Shown here one piece after another: positions 26,607-34,898 of a stretch of 47,841 nt of DNA (position 1 is the stretch's first letter; every line of letters begins with the position of its first letter). The stretch comes from Betaproteobacteria bacterium (GTDB lineage: Bacteria; Pseudomonadota; Gammaproteobacteria; Burkholderiales; Burkholderiaceae_C). The notes beneath the pieces are model-generated. The model had not been told where the DNA came from. It did no database searches and saw only the letters and a list, made by a program, of their open reading frames with translations. The stretch is taken from contig JABCYW010000035.1 of NCBI GenBank assembly GCA_013289985.1, positions 1-47,841 on the forward strand, in the 5' to 3' direction. A program made the position numbers and the translations under genes.

Positions 26607-26927
26607 ATGGACATCGTCTCTCCCACGATCATCAACCTGATCATCTTCGTGCTGGCGATCTACGTCGGCTTCCACGTGGTGTGGAACGTCACGCCGGCGC
26701 TGCACACGCCGCTGATGGCCGTCACCAACGCGATCTCGGCCATCGTGATCGTCGGCGCGATGCTGGCCGCGGGCCTCACCGAGGGCGTGCTGGCCAGGAC
26801 CATGGGCGTGCTGGCCGTCACGCTGGCCGCGGTCAACGTGCTCGGCGGCTTCCTGGTCACGCGGCGAATGCTGGAGATGTTCAGGAAGAAGGAGCGGCCG
26901 GCCGCCCCGAAGGACGCCAAGCCATGA
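26607..26927 (+). CDS. pntAB: NAD(P) transhydrogenase alpha subunit part 2 (PntAB)
   Basis: Short membrane subunit of transhydrogenase, 106 aa, contributing helices of the proton channel domain II. Three membrane spans are visible: IINLIIFVLAIYVGFHVVWNV, ISAIVIVGAMLAAGLTEGV region, and MGVLAVTLAAVNVLGGFLV, followed by TRRMLEMFRKKE and a charged tail. The family-typical VTPALHTPLMAVTNAISAIV segment is intact. The ribosome site is GAGGA, 8 bases upstream. Its stop overlaps (ATGA, 26924-26927) the start of an unexpected small membrane-protein gene rather than of pntB. Confidence 0.95.
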   Translation: MDIVSPTIINLIIFVLAIYVGFHVVWNVTPALHTPLMAVTNAISAIVIVGAMLAAGLTEGVLARTMGVLAVTLAAVNVLGGFLVTRRMLEMFRKKERPAAPKDAKP

Positions 26928-27169
26928 TCACGCTCGTTCCCGATAGGCCACCGGCGGGCCGCAGCCTGTTCTGGCGCGTGCTGCACCTGGTCGCCGGATT
27001 CGCGCTGTTCGCCTATGCGCTGCGGATGCTGCCGCCGATGCCGCTGCAGCGCGGCGCGCTGGTGCTGATCGCCGCGCTGCTGGGCGCCGGCGCCATGGCC
27101 ATCACCGATTCGGTGATCGGCGTGATCGCCGCGTGGTTCGAAAAGAAGCAAGAGGGTGCCGACCAATGA
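26924..27169 (+). CDS. Small two-helix membrane protein inside the transhydrogenase operon
   Basis: 81 aa; I do not recognise a family. Two hydrophobic helices are predicted: about 15-35 (LFWRVLHLVAGFALFAYALRM) and about 44-71 (GALVLIAALLGAGAMAITDS then VIGVIAAWF). Short charged ends follow, with tail EKKQEGADQ. Both ends overlap the neighbours by 4 bp (ATGA at 26924-26927 with pntAB, ATGA at 27166-27169 with pntB), so it should be translated in step with the transhydrogenase subunits. The second helix has GAGAMAITDS, with polar Thr and Asp in the membrane region. It may be an accessory or assembly factor of the Pnt complex, an inference from operon position and coupling alone. Confidence 0.75.
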   Translation: MITLVPDRPPAGRSLFWRVLHLVAGFALFAYALRMLPPMPLQRGALVLIAALLGAGAMAITDSVIGVIAAWFEKKQEGADQ

Positions 27170-28590
27170 GCCTCAATCTCGTCACGCTGCTGTACCTCGT
27201 CGCCAGCGTCTGCTTCATCCAGGCGCTGAAGGGCCTGTCGCACCCCACCACCTCGATCCGCGGCAACCTGTTCGGCATGGTGGGCATGGCCATCGCCGCC
27301 GTCACCACCGGCGCGCTGATCTGGAAGCTCGCCGGTACGCCCCTGGGCCTCGGCTGGGTGCTGCTGGGGCTGGTCGCGGGCGGTGGCTACGGCGCCTGGC
27401 GCGCGAAGACGGTCGAGATGACCAAGATGCCCGAGCTGGTCGCGTTCTTCCACAGCATGATCGGCCTGGCCGCGGTGTTCATCGCGATCGCCGCGGTGGC
27501 CGAGCCGTCGGCACTGGAGCACGGGCTGGCCAAGGGCGAGCCCATTCCCACCGGCAATCGCCTCGAGCTGTTCCTGGGCGCGGCCATCGGCGCGATCACG
27601 TTCAGCGGCTCGGTCATTGCGTTCGGCAAGCTGTCGGGCACCTACAAGTTCCGCCTGTTCAAGGGCGCGCCGGTGCAGTTCGCGGGACAGCACATGCTGA
27701 ACCTCGTGCTGGGGCTGGCCATGCTGGGGTGCGGCCTCGCCTTCGTCGCGACGGAGAACTCGGTCGCGTTCGGCGTCATGCTGGCGATCAGCTTCGTGCT
27801 GGGCGTGCTGATCATCATCCCGATCGGCGGCGCGGACATGCCCGTGGTCGTCTCGATGCTGAACAGCTACTCGGGCTGGGCCGCGGCGGGCATCGGCTTC
27901 TCGCTGAACAACGCGATGCTGATCATCGCGGGCTCGCTGGTGGGCAGCTCGGGCGCGATCCTGAGCTACATCATGTGCAAGGCGATGAACCGCTCGTTCT
28001 TCAGCGTGATCCTGGGCGGCTTCGGCGCCGAACCCGGGTCGGCGGCGGTGGGCGCGTCCGAGGCGCGGCCGGTCAAGAGCGGCAGCGCCGACGACGCCGC
28101 CTTCATCCTGGGCAACGCCGAGAGCGTGATCATCGTGCCGGGCTACGGCCTGGCCGTGGCGCGCGCGCAGCACGCCGTCAAGGAACTCGCCGCCAAGCTC
28201 ACGCACAAGGGCATCAGCGTGAAGTACGCCATCCACCCGGTGGCCGGGCGCATGCCGGGCCACATGAACGTGCTGCTGGCCGAGGCCGAGGTGCCCTACG
28301 ACCAGGTGTTCGAGATGGACGAGATCAACGGCGAGTTCGGCCAGGCCGACGTGGCGATCATCCTGGGCGCCAACGACGTGGTGAACCCGGCGGCGCTGAC
28401 CAAGGGCTCGGCCATCTACGGCATGCCCATCCTGGAGGCCTACAAGGCCAAGACCGTGATCGTGAACAAGCGCTCGATGGCCGCCGGCTACGCGGGCCTG
28501 GACAACGAGCTGTTCTACATGGACAAGACGATGATGGTGTTCGGCGACGCGAAGAAGGTCGTCGAGGACATGCTCAAGGCCGTCGAATGA
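27166..28590 (+). CDS. pntB: NAD(P) transhydrogenase beta subunit (PntB)
   Basis: Beta subunit of transhydrogenase, 474 aa: a membrane domain of about nine helices (about 1-275) and a C-terminal NADP(H)-binding domain III (about 290-474). Conserved regions: VGMAIAAVTTGALIWKLAG, FHSMIGLAAVFIAIAAV (with the proton-pathway His), FKGAPVQFAGQHMLN and NSYSGWAAAGIGFSLNNAMLIIAGSLVGSSGAILSYIMCKAMNRSF. Domain III shows VPGYGLAVARAQHAV, HPVAGRMPGHMNVLLAEA, GANDVVNPAAL and the closing NKRSMAAGYAGLDNELF. The start is the ATG at 27166, overlapping the small membrane-protein gene; a start at 27133 lies inside that gene and is less likely. Confidence 0.97.
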   Translation: MSLNLVTLLYLVASVCFIQALKGLSHPTTSIRGNLFGMVGMAIAAVTTGALIWKLAGTPLGLGWVLLGLVAGGGYGAWRAKTVEMTKMPELVAFFHSMIGLAAVFIAIAAVAEPSALEHGLAKGEPIPTGNRLELFLGAAIGAITFSGSVIAFGKLSGTYKFRLFKGAPVQFAGQHMLNLVLGLAMLGCGLAFVATENSVAFGVMLAISFVLGVLIIIPIGGADMPVVVSMLNSYSGWAAAGIGFSLNNAMLIIAGSLVGSSGAILSYIMCKAMNRSFFSVILGGFGAEPGSAAVGASEARPVKSGSADDAAFILGNAESVIIVPGYGLAVARAQHAVKELAAKLTHKGISVKYAIHPVAGRMPGHMNVLLAEAEVPYDQVFEMDEINGEFGQADVAIILGANDVVNPAALTKGSAIYGMPILEAYKAKTVIVNKRSMAAGYAGLDNELFYMDKTMMVFGDAKKVVEDMLKAVE

Positions 28591-28689
28591 AGACTGTCGC
28601 TCCGGTGATCGAACTTTCCTGAGAATCGGCTACCGTCCCATACCAAGAATTTCCCTTTACCCGCTACTGACCCGCACGCCGGAGACAAG

Positions 28690-30363
28690 ATGGAACGCAA
28701 CTGGTTGAAGAACTACCCCGCCGGGGTGCCGCCGCATGTGAGCGCGAACGAATACGCGTCGCTGGTCGAACTGCTGAACAACAGCTTCACGAAGTACGCC
28801 CACCTGCCGGCGTACAAGTTCATGGGCAAGGACTACAGCTTCCGGCTGATCGACGAGCTGTCGCGCGCGTTCGCGGCGTACGTGCAGACGCTGGGCCTGG
28901 TGCAGGGCGACCGCGTCGCCATCATGATGCCCAACGTGCCGCAATACCCGGTGGTGGTGGCGGGCCTGCTGCGGGCCGGCCTGGTGGTGGTCAACGTGAA
29001 CCCGCTGTACACGCCGCGCGAGCTCGAGCACCAGCTGAAGGACTCGGGCGCCAAGGCCATCGTCATCATCGAGAACTTCGCCACCACGCTGCAGCAGGTG
29101 CTGAACGAGGTGCCCACGAAGAGGGTGATCCTCGCCTCCATGGGCGACATGCTGGGCCTCGTCAAGGGCAGCATCGTCAACTACGTGGTGCGCAACGTGA
29201 AGAAGATGGTGCCGGCCTTCGATCTGCCCGGCGCCGTGCGCTTCAACGACGCGATCGCCATCGGCCGCCGCGGCACGTTCAAGCCAGCCAAGGTCGGCCC
29301 CGAGGACATCGCGGTGCTGCAGTACACCGGCGGCACCACGGGCGTCAGCAAGGGCGCGGTGCTGCTGCATCGCAACCTCGTGGCCAACGTCCTGCAGTCG
29401 GACGCCTGGTACCAACCGGCGATGAAGAAGGTGAAACCGGGTGTACAGGTGGTCACCATCTGCGCGCTGCCGCTGTATCACATCTTCGGCTTCAACACGA
29501 ACATGATGCTGGGGCTGCGCATGGGCGGCTGCAACATCCTGATCGCCAATCCGCGCGACATCCCGGCGATGTTCAAGGACCTGCGGCGCCAGCCGTTCCA
29601 CAGCCTGCCGGCCGTCAACACGCTGTTCAACGCGATGGCCCACCATCCCGACTTCGGCAAGGTCGACTGGTCGACGCTCGTGCTGTCGGTCGGCGGCGGC
29701 ATGGCGGTGCAGCAGGCCACGGCGCAACTGTGGCTGCAGAAGACGGGTTGCCCGATCTGCGAGGGCTACGGCCTGTCCGAGACCTCGCCCGCGGCCACCT
29801 GCAACCCGGTCGACACCACGGCCTACAGCGGCACGATCGGCATGCCCATGCCCGATACCGACGTCGTGCTGCTGGACGACGACGGCAAGGTGGTGGGCCC
29901 CGGCGAGCGCGGCGAGATCGCCATCCGCGGCCCGCAGGTGATGGCCGGCTACTGGCAGCGCCCCGACGAGACCGCGAAGGTGATGACCGCCGACGGCTTC
30001 TTCCGCACCGGCGACATCGGCGAGGTGGACGAGCGCGGCTACTTCAAGATCGTCGACCGCAAGAAGGACATGATCCTCGTCTCGGGCTTCAACGTGTACC
30101 CGAACGAGGTCGAGGACGTCGTGGCGATGCTCCCGGGCGTGCTGGAATGCGCGGCCGTCGGCGTGCCCGACGAGAAGGCCGGCGAGGCCGTCAAGATCGT
30201 CATCGTGAAGAAGGATCCGGCCCTCACGGAGGCCGACGTGCGTGCGTGGTGTGAAACAAATCTTACGGGTTACAAACGCCCGAAGATCGTTGAATTCCGT
30301 TCTGATCTGCCGAAGACCAATGTAGGGAAGATCCTGCGACGCGAGTTGCGGGACGGCAAGTGA
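28690..30363 (+). CDS. fadD: Long-chain fatty acid-CoA ligase (FadD)
   Basis: Activates fatty acids to acyl-CoA through an acyl-adenylate; 557 aa, the usual size. The start has a GGAGA ribosome site 7 bases upstream. The P-loop motif YTGGTTGVSKGAVLLH begins at about 212. The adenylate-binding GYGLSETSPAATCNP follows around 355, then ADGFFRTGDIGEVDERGYFKIVDRKKDMILVSGFNVYPNEVE. The C-terminal catalytic Lys sits in TNVGKILRREL. Its N-terminus (MERNWLKNYPAGVP) is typical of proteobacterial FadD. There is a 99-bp gap after pntB with no clear terminator. The next gene, 33 bp downstream on the same strand, is a hypothetical protein. Confidence 0.95.
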   Translation: MERNWLKNYPAGVPPHVSANEYASLVELLNNSFTKYAHLPAYKFMGKDYSFRLIDELSRAFAAYVQTLGLVQGDRVAIMMPNVPQYPVVVAGLLRAGLVVVNVNPLYTPRELEHQLKDSGAKAIVIIENFATTLQQVLNEVPTKRVILASMGDMLGLVKGSIVNYVVRNVKKMVPAFDLPGAVRFNDAIAIGRRGTFKPAKVGPEDIAVLQYTGGTTGVSKGAVLLHRNLVANVLQSDAWYQPAMKKVKPGVQVVTICALPLYHIFGFNTNMMLGLRMGGCNILIANPRDIPAMFKDLRRQPFHSLPAVNTLFNAMAHHPDFGKVDWSTLVLSVGGGMAVQQATAQLWLQKTGCPICEGYGLSETSPAATCNPVDTTAYSGTIGMPMPDTDVVLLDDDGKVVGPGERGEIAIRGPQVMAGYWQRPDETAKVMTADGFFRTGDIGEVDERGYFKIVDRKKDMILVSGFNVYPNEVEDVVAMLPGVLECAAVGVPDEKAGEAVKIVIVKKDPALTEADVRAWCETNLTGYKRPKIVEFRSDLPKTNVGKILRRELRDGK

Positions 30364-30396
30364 ACTCTTCGGCCGCCTGGCCGTCATGGAACGACG

Positions 30397-30882
30397 ATGA
30401 TGACCACGACTCACGCGGAGGCCTACGTCCGCACCGAAGCCGGCAAGGCTGAAATCCGCGCCCAAGGCGTCAAGCTGTCGCGCCCGGCTCGCAACCTGCT
30501 GCTGGTGATCGACGCTTCGTGCACGGGCGACGCCTGGATCGGCAAGGTCAACGGCAGCAGCCCGGGCGACCTCGACGTGCTGCTCGCCGCCAGGCTGATC
30601 GCGCCGCAGGCCGCCGCCGCGGCCAAGCTCGTCTACCAGCGCATTCCCGTCGAGACCGCCGTGCGCGACTGGACGTACGACGCGCTGTACACGCTGCTCA
30701 CGCACGAGGCCAAGGAGCGCTTCGGCCTCATCAAGGGCTATCGCCTGATCCTCAAGATCGAGGGCTGCTCCGACCTGGCCGGCATGCAGGCCGTGGCCCT
30801 GGACTTCGTCGAACAGCTCCGCAAGGCGCACGGCGAGGACGCGGCCGCGCGCTTCCGCAAGCAGCTCGGCGCGACCGAATAG
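30397..30882 (+). CDS. Conserved hypothetical protein (winged-helix-like N-terminus, helical C-terminus)
   Basis: 161 aa, no named domain. The start is one of two adjacent ATGs. The N-terminal 70 residues (TEAGKAEIRAQGVKLSRPARNLLLVIDAS, then GDLDVLLAARLI) follow a layout I associate with many small Burkholderiales hypothetical proteins, which resembles a winged-helix. The C-terminal half is amphipathic helix (YDALYTLLTHEAKERFGLIKGYRLILKIEGCSDLAGMQA and VALDFVEQLRKAH). Cytoplasmic, no membrane helix. It is tightly packed between fadD and mtnN in the same direction (7 bp to mtnN), so it is likely cotranscribed with both. A regulatory or adaptor role is possible, but nothing shows it. Confidence 0.65.
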   Translation: MMTTTHAEAYVRTEAGKAEIRAQGVKLSRPARNLLLVIDASCTGDAWIGKVNGSSPGDLDVLLAARLIAPQAAAAAKLVYQRIPVETAVRDWTYDALYTLLTHEAKERFGLIKGYRLILKIEGCSDLAGMQAVALDFVEQLRKAHGEDAAARFRKQLGATE

Positions 30883-30889
30883 GGCGTCG

Positions 30890-31606
30890 ATGACGCGCCT
30901 GGCCATCGTCGGCGCCATGCACGAGGAGATCGCCGCGCTGCGGCCCTGCCTCGCCGGCCTGCGCACCGAGCGCCGCGCCGGTCGCGATTTCCACTTCGGC
31001 GGCCTCGACGGCCACGATGTGATCCTGGTGCGCTGCGGCATCGGCAAGGTGGCCGCGGCCATCACCACCGCGGTGCTGCTCGACGCCTACGACGCGTCGG
31101 CGCTGCTGTTCACGGGCGTCGCGGGCGGGCTCGGGGACGGCGTTCGCGTGGGCGACATCGTCGTCGCCACCACGCTGCTGCAGCACGACATGAACGCCGA
31201 ACCGCTGTTCCCGCGCTGGGAGGTGCCGCTCACCGGCCGCGCCCGCTTCGACGCCGATCCGGCGTGGAGCGCCCGCCTCGCGCGCGCCGGCCACGCGCTG
31301 GCGGCCACCAACGCCCATGCGCGCGCCGCCACGCTGCACCAGGGCCTGGTCGTCAGCGGCGACCGCTTCGTCGCCACGCATGCCGAGAGCGACCAGTTGC
31401 TCGCGGTGCTGCCCGACGCGCTGGCCGTCGAGATGGAGGGCGCCGCCGTGGCCCAGGTGTGCCACGATTTCGCGCGACCCTTCGCCGTCGTCCGCACGAT
31501 CTCCGACCGCGCCGACGATGCCGCGCACGGCGACTTCCAGCGCTTCGTCCGCGACGTGGCCGCGCCGTACTCGCGCGACGTCGTGCGCGCGGCCCTCGCG
31601 GCCTAA
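30890..31606 (+). CDS. mtnN: 5'-methylthioadenosine/S-adenosylhomocysteine nucleosidase
   Basis: Cleaves the glycosidic bond of methylthioadenosine, S-adenosylhomocysteine and related nucleosides, recycling adenine and feeding the AI-2 and methionine salvage routes. 238 aa, normal length. Key residues: Glu12 in MHEEI, the SGDRF segment (156-160), EMEGAAVAQV with Glu181 and Glu183, and Asp206 in TISDRADD, matching the catalytic Glu/Asp set of Pfs. TGVAGGLGDGVRVGDIVVA is typical of the purine-binding fold. The stop interlocks with that of the convergent hypothetical gene (CTAA, 31603-31606). Confidence 0.95.
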   Translation: MTRLAIVGAMHEEIAALRPCLAGLRTERRAGRDFHFGGLDGHDVILVRCGIGKVAAAITTAVLLDAYDASALLFTGVAGGLGDGVRVGDIVVATTLLQHDMNAEPLFPRWEVPLTGRARFDADPAWSARLARAGHALAATNAHARAATLHQGLVVSGDRFVATHAESDQLLAVLPDALAVEMEGAAVAQVCHDFARPFAVVRTISDRADDAAHGDFQRFVRDVAAPYSRDVVRAALAA

Positions 31607-32565
31607 CGCCCGTAGTGCCGCGCCAGCGCCTCGTTGCGGGCGGCACGGTCGGCGAACCAGCGATCCAGGAAGGCGTCGCCGAACCTCGCGGCCAGGGCCA
31701 GTGCGCGTGCGCGCGCGTCCGCCCGACCCGGTTGCCCGGACAGCCGCAGCCCCATCGCCTGCTCGAGCTCCAGGAACGCGCGGTCGACGTCCTCGTTGGC
31801 GGCCGCGTCGTGCTCGTCCAGCAGCGCGATTCCGGCGCGGGCCTGCGCCGCGCCCTGCGTGCCGTCGCCCAGCGCGTTGGCGGTCATCGCGCTCAGGTAG
31901 TGCGCGCGCTCGCGATGAAGCCAGGTGCCGGCGCGGTACCAGAAGCGCTGCGCATGCTGCGCGGTTAGCTGCAGCGCGGTGCGCAGGTCGGGCTGGGCGA
32001 GCTGGGGCAGCGGACGCTCCAGCAGCTCCGACGCGAGGTTGTTGGTGACGGCGCCGAACGAGGCGTCGAGGCCGGGGCCCGGCATCGCGTGCAGCGCGGC
32101 CAGCGGCTGCAGGGCCTGCAGCGTGAGCCGGCCCGCCGCCTCGGCGCCGTGGCGGCTCACCGAGAACGCGACCGCGCCCAGCGTGACCAGGGCGCGCGCC
32201 TTGGCCACGGGGGCGTCCGAGCTGGCCGCCAGCGCCTGCGTCCAGGTACGCGCCAGGTGCGAGTCGCCGGAGATCTGCGCGGCCACGGCGGCGTGGCGGA
32301 AGATGACCGGAGTGACGTAGAGACCCGCTCGGGCCACCAAGCGGCGCTGGCCGTCCAGCGCCTCGGTCCACAGGTCGAACTTCTCGCCCAGCACGTGATC
32401 GAGCAGGAACGACAGGCGCGGCAGGCGACCCACCGGGAGCGTTGCCACGTCGAGGCCGCGCAGCAGCTCCAGCGCCCGCTGCGGCTCGTCGTCGTGGATC
32501 GCGTCGGCCTGCGCCAGCTGCGCGTCGACCTCGATCGACGGGGTGGAAACGGTGGGATCGCTCAT
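31603..32565 (-). CDS. Hypothetical all-helical protein (TPR-like)
   Basis: 320 aa, unrecognised. No signal peptide or membrane helix. Residues form successive amphipathic helices of 30-40 aa (for example EPQRALELLRGLD, AVAAQISGDSHLARTWTQALAA, AKARALVTLGAVAFSVSRHG), suggesting tetratricopeptide-like repeats. The conserved-looking C-terminus is LALAARFGDAFLDRWFADRAARNEAL. The start at the ATG 32565 is preferred; upstream in-frame ATGs exist but extend toward the divergent rsmE promoter. The gene is convergent with mtnN (shared stop bases) and divergent from rsmE. A scaffold role is plausible for this fold, but no partner is indicated. Confidence 0.65.
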   Translation of the reverse strand: MSDPTVSTPSIEVDAQLAQADAIHDDEPQRALELLRGLDVATLPVGRLPRLSFLLDHVLGEKFDLWTEALDGQRRLVARAGLYVTPVIFRHAAVAAQISGDSHLARTWTQALAASSDAPVAKARALVTLGAVAFSVSRHGAEAAGRLTLQALQPLAALHAMPGPGLDASFGAVTNNLASELLERPLPQLAQPDLRTALQLTAQHAQRFWYRAGTWLHRERAHYLSAMTANALGDGTQGAAQARAGIALLDEHDAAANEDVDRAFLELEQAMGLRLSGQPGRADARARALALAARFGDAFLDRWFADRAARNEALARHYGR

Positions 32566-32667
32566 CGTGCGGGCGGGGCCGGGCTGCACCTGGATCGAGG
32601 CATCGTACCCGAGCGAGTGGGTCGAGGCGTGCATGGTGCACACTGGCGGGCCCTCACCCGGTCCCGC

Positions 32668-33411
32668 ATGCCCATGTCCTTGCGCCTGTACGTCGAATCG
32701 CCCTTGTCCGCCGACCTCGAATTCGGATTGCCGGAAGACGCCGCGCGCCACGTGCAGGTGCGCCGGCTGCAGCCCGGCGACGCGCTGCGGCTGTTCGACG
32801 GCGCGGGCGGCGAGTGGCGCGCGCAGGTCACGCGCATGGGCAAGCGCGACGTGGACGTGCGCGTGGAGGCGCACGAGGCCGTCGATCGCGAGCTGCCGTT
32901 CGACCTCGAGATCGCGCTGGGCATGCCCACCAACGAACGCATGGACGCGCTGATCGAGAAGGCCACCGAGCTGGGCGTGGCCGCCATCCAGCCGCTCCAG
33001 ACGGAGCGTTCGGTGCTGCGCCTGGACGGCGACCGCGCGGCCAGGCGCGTCGCGCACTGGCGGGCGGTGGCCGTGGGCGCCAGCGAGCAGAGCGGGCGTA
33101 CGCGCGTGCCGGCGGTCGCGCCGGTGCGCAGCCTGGCGGCGTGGCTCGCGGCGCCGCCCGAAGGCGATGCGTACGCGGGGCGGTTCGTGATGAGCACCGG
33201 CACGGCGCCGGCGTTGCCGCAGGCCCTGAAGGCCGCGCCGCGCGGCCGCTGGCTGGCGTTGAGCGGCCCGGAAGGCGGCCTGGCGGCCGACGAGGAGGAC
33301 GCGGCCGTCGCGCGCGGCTTCGCGCGCATCAGCCTGGGCAACCTGATCCTGCGTGCCGACACGGCGCCGCTGGCATGGCTGGCGCAGATGGCGGCGTTGC
33401 TGCAGAAGTAG
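32668..33411 (+). CDS. rsmE: 16S rRNA m3U1498 methyltransferase RsmE
   Basis: Methylates N3 of U1498 in the small-subunit rRNA, working as a SPOUT-fold dimer; 247 aa, the family size. The N-terminal RNA-binding PUA-like domain (about 1-75) includes AARHVQVRRLQPGDALRLFDG. The SPOUT domain contains GMPTNERMDALIEKATELGVAAIQPL, where most homologs have K-rather than N-type residues at the T-N-E-R position, and WRAVAVGASEQSGRTRVP. The SAM knot is LSGPEGGLAADEED and ISLGNLILRADTAPL. Two adjacent ATGs (32668 and 32674) are possible starts. It lies alone, divergent from the helical hypothetical gene. Confidence 0.93.
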   Translation: MPMSLRLYVESPLSADLEFGLPEDAARHVQVRRLQPGDALRLFDGAGGEWRAQVTRMGKRDVDVRVEAHEAVDRELPFDLEIALGMPTNERMDALIEKATELGVAAIQPLQTERSVLRLDGDRAARRVAHWRAVAVGASEQSGRTRVPAVAPVRSLAAWLAAPPEGDAYAGRFVMSTGTAPALPQALKAAPRGRWLALSGPEGGLAADEEDAAVARGFARISLGNLILRADTAPLAWLAQMAALLQK

Positions 33412-33446
33412 GGCGCGGACGACGATCGAATCGACGTCCGCGCTGT

Positions 33447-34802
33447 TCAGTGGCCCGGCGCGGAGCCCCGCGCCGATCCGCTGACCATGTCGAAGCGGAA
33501 CAGCCGGCATTCGATCGGGCCGTTCCACATCGGCACGCGCCGGCTCTCCTTCAGCCGCATCGCGGTGGGCAGCTTCATGTCGGGGCTCAGCACCCAGGCG
33601 GTCCAGCCGCTGTAGTTGCGCTTCCAGTGCGTGGCCAGCTGCGAGAAGAACTCGCCGGCGCTGTTCTCGCCGCCGCCCTCGACCACCGGCGACTCGCGCG
33701 CCGTGCGGCGCGCGGCCTCGGGGTTCTCGCGCTCGAACGCGTCCGCGCCCGGACCGCGCGGGCGCTCGGGCGCGCGCGGAGGCGCCGCGAACGTGCGCGG
33801 CGCGCGCGAGGCCTCGGCACCCTGGCTGCCGCGGCCCTTGGCGGCTATGCGCTCGCCGTAGGGCGGGTTCATGACGATGGTGCCCCGATCGGCCGGCGCC
33901 AGGCGCTGCAGCGCGTCGGCCGTCTTGAAGTCGATGGCGTGCGCCACGCCCGCGCGTTCCGCGTTGCGCGTGGCGAAGTCGGTCATGCGGAACGAGACGT
34001 CGCCGGCCCAGATCGGCACCGCGGGACGCACGATCACGTCACGCGCCTCCACCTGCATCTCGCCCCACAGCTTCGAGTACTCGAGGAAGGGCCGCAGGCG
34101 CTCGAACGCGAAGCGGCGCGTGAGCCCCGGCGCGACGTTGCAGGCGATCTGCGCGGCCTCGATGGCGATCGTGCCGGCTCCGCAGCACGGATCCAGCAGC
34201 CCGCCGTCCTCCGGGCGGCCCTGCCAGCCGGCCGCGTAGACCAGCGTGGACGCCAGCGTCTCCTTCAGCGGCGCCTCGCCCTGCTGCTCGCGCCAGCCGC
34301 GCTTGAACAGGGCCTCGCCGCTCAGGTCGATCGCGATCCAGGCGTGCGTCGGGTCGACGTGCAGGCTGATGGCGAGGTCGGGGAAGCGGGTGTCGACGCT
34401 GGGGCGCGCGCCGGCCTGCTCGCGCATCACGTCGCAGACCGCGTCCTTGATGCGCAGCGCGGCGAAGTTCAGGCTCTGCAGCGGCGAGCGCTGCGCCGTG
34501 ACGTCGACGCGGATGGTCTCGTCCGGCGTGATCCATTCCGACCAGTTGATGCGGCGGCCGAGGTCGTACAGGTCGTGCTCGTCGCGGTAGTCGCCGTCCA
34601 CCATGGGCCACAGCACGCGCTGCGCGATGCGGCTGCGCAGGTTCAGGCGCATCGCGTTCTCGACGCTCTCGTCGACCATCACGCCGCCGCGTCCGGCCAC
34701 GACGCCCTGGTTCGGGCCGAGGATGCGGATGCACTCCTCGGCGAGCAGTTCCTCGCTGCCGTTGGCGCAGGTGACGAAGAGGAAGTCGGGCTTGTCGTTC
34801 AT
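33447..34802 (-). CDS. THUMP-domain class I rRNA (guanine-N2) methyltransferase, RlmL-like
   Basis: Probable 23S rRNA guanine-N2 methyltransferase related to the N-terminal half of E. coli RlmL; 451 aa. An N-terminal ferredoxin-like and THUMP region (about 1-160) starts TCANGSEELLAEE. SAM motif I is DPCCGAGT (204-211) and the catalytic motif is NPPYGERI (312-319), both RlmL-type. Unusually, about 60 residues rich in Ala, Arg, Pro and Gly (about 321-382) are inserted right after the catalytic motif, where E. coli RlmL has only a few residues. The C-terminal fold then resumes (WTAWVLSPDMKLPTAMRLK). No RlmK-like domain is fused. The start is the ATG at 34802. Confidence 0.88.
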   Translation of the reverse strand: MNDKPDFLFVTCANGSEELLAEECIRILGPNQGVVAGRGGVMVDESVENAMRLNLRSRIAQRVLWPMVDGDYRDEHDLYDLGRRINWSEWITPDETIRVDVTAQRSPLQSLNFAALRIKDAVCDVMREQAGARPSVDTRFPDLAISLHVDPTHAWIAIDLSGEALFKRGWREQQGEAPLKETLASTLVYAAGWQGRPEDGGLLDPCCGAGTIAIEAAQIACNVAPGLTRRFAFERLRPFLEYSKLWGEMQVEARDVIVRPAVPIWAGDVSFRMTDFATRNAERAGVAHAIDFKTADALQRLAPADRGTIVMNPPYGERIAAKGRGSQGAEASRAPRTFAAPPRAPERPRGPGADAFERENPEAARRTARESPVVEGGGENSAGEFFSQLATHWKRNYSGWTAWVLSPDMKLPTAMRLKESRRVPMWNGPIECRLFRFDMVSGSARGSAPGH

Positions 34803-34863
34803 GGCGGGGTGCACCCTTTGGCACGTTGAGAAACGCTCCGGCTCCTGCCGGCGCGGTGAATTC

Positions 34864-34892
34864 GGGGTCAGGCACCTGCGGAGCCGGACCCC
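34864..34892. repeat. REP-like hairpin between rpoN and the RlmL-like gene
   Basis: GGGGTC (34864-34869) pairs with GACCCC (34887-34892), and inside it GGC (34871-34873) pairs with GCC (34883-34885) after one mismatch. It lies 6 bp downstream of the rpoN stop on the minus strand, in the 96-bp gap before the methyltransferase. No T tract. The GGGGTCAGGCACC left arm resembles dispersed repeats in many proteobacteria. It may terminate or stabilise the rpoN message. Confidence 0.5.
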
Positions 34893-34898
34893 TCGGCC

